NCBI RefSeq assembly: GCF_041346945.1
Contig: NZ_CP166850.1
Span: 7,920,501-7,984,500 of the forward strand
Source: Amycolatopsis sp. cg9
Lineage (GTDB): Bacteria; Actinomycetota; Actinomycetes; Mycobacteriales; Pseudonocardiaceae
Direction of reading: 5' to 3'
DNA length: 64,000 nt
Shown here: in pieces, positions 57,525 to 64,000 of the stretch
How positions within the stretch are numbered: position 1 is the first letter of the stretch
Layout of the letters: each line of letters begins with the position of its first letter
The notes under the pieces: model-generated
Database searches by the model: none
The model's input: only the letters and a program-made list of their open reading frames with translations
What the model was told of the DNA's origin: nothing
Position numbers and translations under genes: made by a program

Positions 57525-58505
57525 TCACGGGAGTCTCTGCCCGAAGAACAGGCTGGCCGCCGCGCCGATCATCAGGATCAGCGTGCCCACGACCACCCAC
57601 GGCTTGCTCGCGTCGGCGTCCTTGATCTCGTAGCCGATCTGCTCGCCGAGGTCCGCGTAGACCTTCTTCAGCTCCTCGGCGCTGGCCGCCTTGTAGAAGT
57701 CGCCACCCGACAGCCGCGCGATCTCGCGCAGCGACTCGTCGTCGACGCTCACCGGCTGGGCCTTGCCGTCGATGTCGACCGAGCCGTGCGTGGTGCCGAA
57801 CGAGATCGACGAGATCGGGACGCCGGCCTGCTTCGCCGCCTGCGCCGCCGTGTAGCCGCCGCGCGCCGCGTACAGGTCCTCCGGCACCGTCTGCTTGCCG
57901 TCCGACATCAGCACTATCCGGGCGGGCGGCGGTCCGTCGGCCCCGCCGACGACGCTGGAGAAGCTCTCCACCGACTGCAGGGCCGCGAAGATGCCCTCGC
58001 CGGTGGCCGTGGACTGCGCCAGTTTCAGGTTCTCGATCGCCTTGATCACGCCGTTGCGGTCGGTGGTCGGGTTGACCAGCACCGTCGCCGTGCCCGCGAA
58101 CGAGATCAGGCCCAGGTTGATCCCCGGGGTCATGTTCTGCGCGAACTGGGTCGCCGCGTCCTGAGCCGCCTTCAGCCGTGTCGGGGCGACGTCGGTGGCC
58201 TCCATCGACAGCGACACGTCGATCACCAGCATCACGGTGGCCCGGTTGCGCGGCACCTTCTGCTCGGCGGTCGGCCCGGCCAGCGCGACGGTGAGCAGCA
58301 GCAGCGACAGCACGATCAGCACCGCCGGCACGTGCCGGACCCAGCCCTGGCTCTTCGGCGCGACCTTCTCGAGGAGGTCCAGGTTGGCGAACCGCATGGT
58401 CCGCTTCCGGCGCGCCCGCTGGGCGAGCACGTACCCGACGGCGACCGCGGCGACGGCGATCAGCAGCAGGAACCACCAGGGCGCGGTGAAGCCCGTCAAA
58501 CTCAT
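57525..58505 (-). CDS. VWA-domain membrane protein (BatA-like)
   Basis: 326 aa. Two N-terminal membrane segments (about 9-28 and 57-77), VWA domain (about 90-280) with MIDAS DVSLSM, and a C-terminal membrane segment (about 303-322). In mycobacteria the corresponding gene lies next to moxR1 and a DUF58 gene (Rv1481). The set resembles Bat operons, which influence envelope stress resistance. ATG overlaps the stop of the 26-codon frame at 58502-58582. Confidence 0.88.
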   Translation of the reverse strand: MSLTGFTAPWWFLLLIAVAAVAVGYVLAQRARRKRTMRFANLDLLEKVAPKSQGWVRHVPAVLIVLSLLLLTVALAGPTAEQKVPRNRATVMLVIDVSLSMEATDVAPTRLKAAQDAATQFAQNMTPGINLGLISFAGTATVLVNPTTDRNGVIKAIENLKLAQSTATGEGIFAALQSVESFSSVVGGADGPPPARIVLMSDGKQTVPEDLYAARGGYTAAQAAKQAGVPISSISFGTTHGSVDIDGKAQPVSVDDESLREIARLSGGDFYKAASAEELKKVYADLGEQIGYEIKDADASKPWVVVGTLILMIGAAASLFFGQRLP

Positions 58506-58582
58506 GCGCGCACCTCGCCGGCGCTCAGTGCCGTCCGAGCCGGAAACGCGGTGTCGAACGGTCCGGTCGCAAGCTCCCTCAC
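58502..58582 (-). CDS. possible 26-residue peptide, translationally coupled
   Basis: GTG start overlaps the DUF58 stop (GTGA) and TGA overlaps the VWA start (ATGA), so the frame exactly fills the gap between two genes. The peptide (VRELATGPFDTAFPARTALS, then AGEVRA) has no recognised motif. It may serve only to keep ribosomes moving from one gene to the next; there is no independent evidence for a function. Confidence 0.35.
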   Translation of the reverse strand: MRELATGPFDTAFPARTALSAGEVRA

Positions 58583-59523
58583 GCCACACCCCCGGACCAG
58601 CGGCGCTTGCGGGCGACGACGAACCGCACCATGTCGGCGATCCAGTCGGCGTCCGTGCGCAGCGTCAGGTGCGCCGCACCCGCGCGCCGCAGGCCGGCCG
58701 CCACGCGCTGGCGGTGGGCGTGGGCCGCGGCCCCGAACTCCTTGCGCAGCAAGGCCGAAGCGTGCACTTCGCGCTGTTTCCCTGTCTCCGGGTCGGCCAG
58801 CACGACGGTGCCCACCTCGGGCAGGTCGACGTCGCGCGGGTCGAGGACTTCGATCGCGATCAGTTCGTGGCGCCCGCCCAGCGCCCGCAGCGGCCGCTCC
58901 CACGAGCTGTCGCCCAGGAAGTCGGAGATCACCACGGCCAGGCCACGGCGGCGCGGCGGCCGGCGCAGCGCCTCCAGCGCCTGGGCGAAGTCGCCGCGCG
59001 TGCCCTCGGCCGCGCGTGGCGTTTCGGCCAGCTTCCGCACCAGCCCGCGCGCGTGCGCCAGCCCGCCGCGGGCCGGGATGCGGGTGGTGTCGGCGCCGGT
59101 GGAGATCAGCGCGCCGATCCGGTTGCCGCCGCCCCCGGTGAGGTGCGCGACCGCCGCGACGGCGCAGACCACCAGGTCGCGCTTCTCGCACAGCGCCGTG
59201 CCGAAGTCGAGGCTCGCCGACAGGTCGGCGACGACCCACGTCTCCAGCTCGCGGTCGGCCACGGTCTCGCGGATGTGCGGGGTCGTGGTGCGCGCGGTGA
59301 CCGCCCAGTCCATCCGGCGCACGTCGTCGCCGGGCTGGTACGGGCGGGCCTCGCCGGGCTCCGAGCCCGGCCCCGGCACCAGGCCGAGGTGGTTGCCCTG
59401 CAGCAGCCCGTCGAGCCGGCGGCGGACGTCGAGCTCCAAGGTCCGGAGCCCGGCCTCCATCCGGTCGCCGCGCAGCACCGGCGGCGCCCACGAAGGACGG
59501 ACGTCCTTCTCGTTCTTCGCCAT
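58579..59523 (-). CDS. DUF58 protein
   Basis: 314 aa. DUF58 core with GEARPYQPGDDVRRMDWAVTART, then RELETWVVADLSASLDFGT, a degenerate VWA-like DxSxS motif. Partner of MoxR ATPases. ATG 59523 eight bases after the moxR stop. Middle gene of moxR-DUF58-VWA. Confidence 0.9.
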   Translation of the reverse strand: MAKNEKDVRPSWAPPVLRGDRMEAGLRTLELDVRRRLDGLLQGNHLGLVPGPGSEPGEARPYQPGDDVRRMDWAVTARTTTPHIRETVADRELETWVVADLSASLDFGTALCEKRDLVVCAVAAVAHLTGGGGNRIGALISTGADTTRIPARGGLAHARGLVRKLAETPRAAEGTRGDFAQALEALRRPPRRRGLAVVISDFLGDSSWERPLRALGGRHELIAIEVLDPRDVDLPEVGTVVLADPETGKQREVHASALLRKEFGAAAHAHRQRVAAGLRRAGAAHLTLRTDADWIADMVRFVVARKRRWSGGVA

Positions 59524-59530
59524 CGCCGGG

Positions 59531-60604
59531 TTACCTGACCGGCGCGCCCGCCGGGACCGGGCCACCCTGGCCGGCCCCGCCCTGCGGCCGGGCCGAGACC
59601 TGCGGCAACGGCACGGTCTGCAGCACGCGCGTGATGATGTGGTCGATCGGCACGCCGTCGGCCAGCGCGTCGTAGGACAGCACGAGCCGGTGGCGCAGCA
59701 CGTCCGGCACGACGTCGACGACGTCCTGCGGCAGTACGTAGTCGCGGCCGCGGACCAGGGCCAGCGCCCGGGCGGCGGCGATGATGCCGAGGCTCGCGCG
59801 CGGCGAAGCGCCGTAGGACACCCAGCCCGCGACGTCGGCGAGGCCGTGCTCGTTCGGCGTCCGGGTGGTCAGCACGAGCCGCACGACGTAGTCGACCAGC
59901 GCGTGGTGCACGAACACCTGCGACGCGACGCCCTGCAGCCGGACCAGCTCGCCGGGGCTGAGCACCTCGTGCGGGGTCGGCGGCGTGACGCCCATCCGGT
60001 AGATGATCTCGCGCTCCTCCTCGGCGGAGGGGTACTCGACCTGGATCTTGAACAGGAACCGGTCGCGCTGCGCCTCGGGCAGCGGGTACACGCCCTCGTT
60101 CTCGATCGGGTTCTGGGTGGCCAGCACGAGGAACGGGTCGGGCATCGGGAACGTCTGCCCGCCGATCGACACGTGCCGCTCGGCCATCACCTCGAGCATC
60201 GCGGACTGGACCTTGGCGGGCGCGCGGTTGATCTCGTCCGCGAGCACGAAGTTCGCCACGACCGGGCCGAGCTCGACGTCGAACCGCTCGGCGCCCTGGC
60301 GGTAGATCCGGGTGCCGAGGATGTCGGCGGGCACCAGGTCGGGCGTGAACTGGACGCGGGAGAACGACCCGCCGACGACCCGCGCGAACGTCTCGACGGC
60401 GAGGGTCTTCGCCACGCCGGGCACGCCTTCGAGCAGCAGGTGGCCCTTGGCCAGCAGGCCGACCAGCATCCGCTCGACCAGGCGGTCCTGGCCGACGATG
60501 ATCCGCTTGACCTCGAACACGGTCCGCTCCAGCAACTGGGCGTCCCGGGCCGGCGTCGCGGGCTGCTGCCCGTTCCCGCCCTCGGCGTAGCCGGGCTCGG
60601 TCAC
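59531..60604 (-). CDS. moxR: MoxR-family AAA ATPase
   Basis: 357 aa. Walker A LLLEGVPGVAKT, Walker B NFVLADEINRAPAKVQSA, sensor LVLATQNPIENEGVYPLPEAQRDRFLF, which are diagnostic for MoxR1. A chaperone-like ATPase acting with DUF58 and VWA proteins, and in actinomycetes linked with cell-wall hydrolase genes (an NlpC/P60 gene lies upstream here too). GTG start. The C-terminus is Gly/Pro/Ala-rich. Confidence 0.93.
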   Translation of the reverse strand: MTEPGYAEGGNGQQPATPARDAQLLERTVFEVKRIIVGQDRLVERMLVGLLAKGHLLLEGVPGVAKTLAVETFARVVGGSFSRVQFTPDLVPADILGTRIYRQGAERFDVELGPVVANFVLADEINRAPAKVQSAMLEVMAERHVSIGGQTFPMPDPFLVLATQNPIENEGVYPLPEAQRDRFLFKIQVEYPSAEEEREIIYRMGVTPPTPHEVLSPGELVRLQGVASQVFVHHALVDYVVRLVLTTRTPNEHGLADVAGWVSYGASPRASLGIIAAARALALVRGRDYVLPQDVVDVVPDVLRHRLVLSYDALADGVPIDHIITRVLQTVPLPQVSARPQGGAGQGGPVPAGAPVR

Positions 60605-60727
60605 TCTGCCTCCTCGAAAGTTCGTGCGCCGCCCCCGCGACGGTGATCACGCGGTGCGACCGTACTGCGTCCCCCGGTCGTTCGTCCGTCCGGCACGCGG
60701 ACGCACGGGTTGCCCCATCAGTAGCCA

Positions 60728-60743
60728 ACACCTTCCCCGGTGT
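60728..60743. promoter_or_regulatory. inverted repeat upstream of moxR
   Basis: ACACC-N6-GGTGT, 124 bases before the moxR GTG. Candidate operator within the 170-base mobA-moxR gap; no other feature is seen there. Confidence 0.3.
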
Positions 60744-60774
60744 GACATCTGTGAAGCTGGTCCGGTTCCCGGTT

Positions 60775-61320
60775 TCACCGGTGCCGTTCGAGATCCTCGG
60801 GGGTGTCGATGTCGTCCGCTTCGCCCCGTTCCGCCGGGACCTCCGCGACGGCCAGACCGCCCAGTACCCGGCGCAGCGCCGCGTTCTCGACCTCCTCGGG
60901 CAACGCCGCCCGCAGCGCCGCGACCCGCCACGCGCCCAGCAGCCACTGGCGGGCGCCGGCCGCGTCCACCAGGACCGCGCCTTCCCCGTCGCCGATCGCC
61001 GCCACCAGGCGGTCCACAGTGGACCGGCGGACGCCCGGGAGGTCGGCGGCCAGCACCGCGACCGCCTCGACGTCCTCGGGCACGAACGCGAGGCCCGCCG
61101 CCAGCGCCGCCACCGGGCCGGTGCCCGGGACCGGTTCACGGGTCCACACGACGTCGAACCCGGCGCGCCGCGGCCCGACCACGATGACGCGTTCGGCGGC
61201 GTCGAGGGCGTGGACCGCGCGGGCCAGCAGCGGCTTGCCGCCCACCGACAGGGCCGGCTTGTCCACACCGGACAGTCTGCGCGCCGAACCCCCGGCCACC
61301 ACGATCCCCGCGTACCGCAT
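60775..61320 (-). CDS. molybdenum cofactor guanylyltransferase-like protein (MobA family)
   Basis: 181 aa. VVAGGSARRLSGVDKPALSVGGKPLLARAV is the nucleotide-binding start of MobA-like NTP transferases, and VLAADLPGV the metal-binding motif. Transfers GMP or CMP to molybdopterin in known members; short for MobA, so assignment to the exact reaction is open. TAGATT six bases before ATG: leaderless. Confidence 0.85.
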   Translation of the reverse strand: MRYAGIVVAGGSARRLSGVDKPALSVGGKPLLARAVHALDAAERVIVVGPRRAGFDVVWTREPVPGTGPVAALAAGLAFVPEDVEAVAVLAADLPGVRRSTVDRLVAAIGDGEGAVLVDAAGARQWLLGAWRVAALRAALPEEVENAALRRVLGGLAVAEVPAERGEADDIDTPEDLERHR

Positions 61321-61326
61321 CCGGGG

Positions 61327-61332
61327 AATCTA
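61327..61332 (-). promoter_or_regulatory. -10 element of the mobA-like gene (leaderless)
   Basis: TAGATT on the minus strand, six bases before ATG at 61320. The divergent gene at 61348 has CATACT (61336-61341) six bases before its GTG. Confidence 0.5.
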
Positions 61333-61347
61333 GCCCATACTGGGCGC

Positions 61348-61770
61348 GTGCCGTACACCGTCGAGCCGCGCGTGGACGCCTACATCGACGCCCTGCCGGA
61401 CTGGCAGCAGGCGATCTGCCGGGAAGTCCGCGAACTGGTCCACGCGGCGGACCCCGAAGTCGTCGAGACGATCAAGCGCACGAGGCAGCCCTACTTCGTG
61501 CTCGAGGGCAACGTCTGCGCCCTGCTGGCGGCGAAAGACCACGTCAACGTCTTCGTCTACGACGGCGGCATCGTCCCCGACCCCGAAGGCATCATCACCG
61601 CCGGGCACGGCAACAAGACCGCGCGGACCGTCGCCTTCCGCGAGGGCGAACCGATCAACGCGCCCGCGCTCACCGCGATGTTCCGGCAGATCATCGCCAA
61701 CAACCGGGCCGGGGGCTGGCGCAAGCTGAAGCGCGAGCAAGCCGGCCCTCAGCGGCCGAGCACCAGGTAG
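61348..61770 (+). CDS. DUF1801-family protein
   Basis: 140 aa. VDAYIDALPDWQQAICREVRELVHAADPEVVETIKRTRQPYFVLEGNVCALLAAKDHVNVFVYDGG is the YdhG-like DUF1801 fold, of unknown biochemical role. GTG start six bases after CATACT. 3' end overlaps the convergent methyltransferase gene by 22 bases. Confidence 0.85.
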   Translation: MPYTVEPRVDAYIDALPDWQQAICREVRELVHAADPEVVETIKRTRQPYFVLEGNVCALLAAKDHVNVFVYDGGIVPDPEGIITAGHGNKTARTVAFREGEPINAPALTAMFRQIIANNRAGGWRKLKREQAGPQRPSTR

Positions 61771-62459
61771 GCGAGGCCCAGCACGCCCCGGTAGTCGCGG
61801 ACGTACTGCCGCTGCCGCTCGTCGAGCCAGTCCCGGACCCGCGCCGCCCGCGGGTCGGCCGGGTTCGCCAGCAGCCACTCCTGCCAGGCCAGCTTCGACG
61901 TCGATTCGAAGTCGTCCCACTCGAGCTGGTCGGCGGTGCTGACGTGCAGCACCCGCCAGCCGGCGGCGGCCGCGGCGTCGAGCAGCTCCGGCAGCGTCAG
62001 CGTGTCCGGCCCGAAGATCTCCAGCGCCGCCGGATTCGGCGGGGCGGCCCAGAACCCGTCGCCGTAGAGCACCCGGCCGGCCGGGACCACCCGGCCGAGC
62101 CCGGCCAGCGCGGCTTCGGTCGAGCCGAAGGCGTGCGCGGCGCCGATGCAGAACGCCCGCTCGGCGGGCCCGTCCCAGGTCGCGGCGTCCGACTCGGTGA
62201 ATTCCACCGCCAGCCCGCGCTCGGCCGCCGCGGCGCGGCCGCGGTCCAGGCCGGTCACGTCGGTGTCGACCCCGGTCGCGCGCAGGCCCGGCGTCCGGGC
62301 GGCCGCCCGCAGCAGCAGCTCGCCCCAGCCGCAGCCGAGGTCGACGAGGTGTCCCGCGGCCAGGGCCATCCGGTCGAGCAGCAGCTCGGCGTGGGGCTCG
62401 GACAGGGGTGTGTTCCAGCGCATCCGCGAGCGCCGAAGCGCGTTCAGTTCGTCGTCCAC
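61749..62459 (-). CDS. class I SAM-dependent methyltransferase
   Basis: 236 aa. Motif I LVDLGCGWGELLLRAA, Asp of motif II in TGVDTDVTGLDRGRAAA. Substrate not identifiable. GTG start; the C-terminal ERQRQYVRDYRGVLGLAYLVLGR is seen in small actinobacterial methyltransferases. Confidence 0.87.
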   Translation of the reverse strand: MDDELNALRRSRMRWNTPLSEPHAELLLDRMALAAGHLVDLGCGWGELLLRAAARTPGLRATGVDTDVTGLDRGRAAAAERGLAVEFTESDAATWDGPAERAFCIGAAHAFGSTEAALAGLGRVVPAGRVLYGDGFWAAPPNPAALEIFGPDTLTLPELLDAAAAAGWRVLHVSTADQLEWDDFESTSKLAWQEWLLANPADPRAARVRDWLDERQRQYVRDYRGVLGLAYLVLGR

Positions 62460-62502
62460 CCGGCCGATCCTGGCGACCGCCGCGGACGGCGTCGAGCGAG
62501 TT

Positions 62503-63840
62503 TCAGCCGATCAAGCGAGTCGCGTACGGCATGATCCCGCCGTAGCGCACCGGCGCGATCCGGACGCGGAGCCCGGACTGCGGGGCCTCGACCATCTGAC
62601 CGCCGCCGAGGTAGAGCGCGACGTGGTGGATGCCGCCCGCGCCGCCCCAGAACAGCATGTCGCCGCGGCGCATCTGCGACAGCGGGACCCGCCGCCCGGC
62701 CGTGTACTGGTAGCCGCTGTAGTGCGGCAGGCCCTTGACCCCGGCGAAGGCGTAGATCATCAGGCCGGAGCAGTCGAAGCCGATCTTGTTGTAGTCGCCG
62801 TAGCGGTCGGCGACGCCGCCGTCGCGGATGCCGCGCGTCGGGCCGCCGGCGTTGCCGCCGCCCCACGCGTAGGGCAGGCCGACCTTGGACAGCGCCCGGG
62901 CGATGACCGCCTCGATCGACGACCCGGCCGGACCCGCGGCCGGCTTGCTCGCCGGACGGCCACCGCCGCCGGACGAGCCGAGCGCGGCCTGGCGGGCGCG
63001 TTCCTCGTCCTCGCGCTGCTTCTCGGCGAGCCAGTCCTGGTAGCGCTGGCGCTGGCCCTGCAGGCCGTTGACCTTGGCCTGGGCGGCGTAGAGCTGCTGC
63101 TCGACGTCCGACTTGTTCTTCTCGAGCCGGGTGTTCTGCGTGGCCTGGCTGTCCTGCGCGCTGATCGCCCTGGCCTGCGCGGAGTCCGCGCTGGTCTTCG
63201 CCTGCCGGGCGGCATCCTGCTTCTGCTGCGCGATCTCCGCCGCCTTGCGGGCCGCGGAGTCCTTGTTCGACTTGGCCGTCTGCGCCTGCTGGAGCCGGTC
63301 GAGGGCGTTGAGCCGGTCGCCGCCGACGGCGTCGAGCAGCTGCGCGCGGGCCAGCATGTCCTTGGGACTGTCGGCGCTCAGGTACGCCGAGAGCGAGCCG
63401 ACCGTGCTCCCCTGCTGGAAGCTCGCGGCGGCGAACGTCTTGAGGTCGGTGCGGGCCTTCTCGATCGCCGCGGCCGCCGCGTCCGCCTCGGTGCGGGCGG
63501 CTTTTGCGTCGTTCTCGGCCTGCGCCGCGGCGTCCTGCGCGGACTGCAGGTCGACCAGGGCCTTGTTGGCCTCTTCCTGCTTGAGCTCGACGTCGTCCTG
63601 CAGCTGCGACAGCTTCTGCTCGGCCTGGGCCAGCTCGTTGGTCAGCCGGCCGACCTCGCCGGCCTTCGCGTTGGCGTCGGCCTTGCTGTTGTTCAGCTCG
63701 GAGTCGCTCGGGTTCGGCGGCGGCGGGGGCGCCGCGAGGCCGGTGCCGCCCGCGCCGAACAAGATCACCAAGGTGAGCGCGCTCACGGTGAGTCCACGGC
63801 GGGCCCGCGGCACCCCCGGACCCCCACGCCGTCCCGCCAC
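62503..63840 (-). CDS. secreted NlpC/P60 peptidoglycan endopeptidase (RipA-like)
   Basis: 445 aa. Signal peptide about 1-36 (twin-Arg-like RRGLTVSALTLVILFGAGGTGLA, split by no charged residue). Long coiled coil (about 45-285) is an autoinhibitory or localisation domain. C-terminal NlpC/P60 (about 320-445): catalytic Cys in IGFDCSGLMIYAF and His in GGIHHVALYLGGG. Cleaves D-glutamyl-mDAP links during cell separation. GTG at 63840 has GGAGG nine bases upstream; an ATG ten codons earlier (63870) is less likely. Confidence 0.9.
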   Translation of the reverse strand: MAGRRGGPGVPRARRGLTVSALTLVILFGAGGTGLAAPPPPPNPSDSELNNSKADANAKAGEVGRLTNELAQAEQKLSQLQDDVELKQEEANKALVDLQSAQDAAAQAENDAKAARTEADAAAAAIEKARTDLKTFAAASFQQGSTVGSLSAYLSADSPKDMLARAQLLDAVGGDRLNALDRLQQAQTAKSNKDSAARKAAEIAQQKQDAARQAKTSADSAQARAISAQDSQATQNTRLEKNKSDVEQQLYAAQAKVNGLQGQRQRYQDWLAEKQREDEERARQAALGSSGGGGRPASKPAAGPAGSSIEAVIARALSKVGLPYAWGGGNAGGPTRGIRDGGVADRYGDYNKIGFDCSGLMIYAFAGVKGLPHYSGYQYTAGRRVPLSQMRRGDMLFWGGAGGIHHVALYLGGGQMVEAPQSGLRVRIAPVRYGGIMPYATRLIG

Positions 63841-64000
63841 GACCGCCCACCTCCGCTCACCTGCGCACATCGCGCGCCACTGCAGTCACACCACTATCAC
63901 AAGCATCACCGGAAACTTACACACCGTAGGCACCAATTCCCCTCATTGAGGGACCCGGACAACGGATGGCGCAGCACACACCGCGTGTCGTCTTGCCCGT
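63841..64000 (-). promoter_or_regulatory. 5' region of the NlpC/P60 gene
   Basis: 160 bases with the GGAGG site (63850-63854). I see no c-di-AMP (ydaO) riboswitch signature, which sometimes precedes such genes, but the region may continue beyond the window. Confidence 0.3.

Noticed and set aside
63841..64000. c-di-AMP (ydaO) riboswitch before the NlpC/P60 gene
   Set aside because: No conserved core is recognisable in the 160 visible bases; the region may be cut by the window edge, so this is not a proof of absence.

Overview
The window is chromosomal DNA of a high-GC actinomycete. It carries a complete Pup-proteasome system (pafA, prcA, prcB, pup, dop, mpa), the mycothiol ligase gene mshC, actinobacterial fabG-inhA and hemH genes, many GTG starts and many apparently leaderless genes. 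Gene content and palindromic intergenic repeats fit Pseudonocardiaceae, most likely Amycolatopsis. That placement is inference from recall, not from a search. No rRNA, tRNA, CRISPR array, integrase or transposase is visible, so the window looks like core chromosome with small accessory insertions.

Layout. 1-1235: tail of an SDR gene and a secreted beta-propeller protein. 1299-18536: protein-degradation block with pafA, prcA, prcB, pup, dop and mpa, all on the minus strand. It is interrupted by a PAP2-diacylglycerol kinase fusion and an Ag85-like esterase (2800-5572), and by a nudix/lipoprotein/aldo-keto reductase/ArsR/F420-oxidoreductase/EamA group (9396-14143). 17706-31357: trmI, a site-2 protease, a RecB-like nuclease, a thioesterase, an orphan ParA, hisG-hisE, the DNA-alkylation repair pair (Ada-AlkA fusion plus ogt), a HAD phosphatase, metH and a PAC2 protein. 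From memory this follows the order of the Mycobacterium tuberculosis Rv2097c-Rv2125 region. 31359-46360: regulators with target genes (phosphotriesterase/CGNR, ArsR/MFS, MarR/ABC-F, TipA-like MerR), mshC, a membrane-anchored STAND ATPase and a MoxR-VWA pair. 46302-63840: hemH, inhA, fabG, VWA, DUF58, moxR and an NlpC/P60 endopeptidase in the order of the mycobacterial ripA-moxR1-fabG1-inhA-hemH locus, but split by a TetR/MFS cassette (47432-49249) and by a segment (about 51.1-57.5 kb) carrying a degenerate UTRA regulator, a transporter/two-component/TAXI operon and three small genes.

How the genes work together. PafA ligates Pup to lysines, Dop removes it, Mpa unfolds pupylated proteins and feeds them to the PrcA/PrcB core. 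Pup here already ends in Glu, so Dop need not deamidate it. FabG and InhA are reductases of type II fatty-acid synthesis. MoxR, DUF58 and VWA probably form a chaperone-like complex next to a cell-wall endopeptidase.

The most interesting non-coding signals are: a tandem pair of composite palindromes at 19820-19952 with compensating flanks; one palindrome spanning two divergent leaderless promoters (32308-32332); near-identical operators before a TetR gene and its MFS neighbour; a TipA-type operator before the MerR gene; three copies of a GTATA-N6-TATAC element, two of which contain a stop codon; and a possible attenuator before the ABC-F gene.
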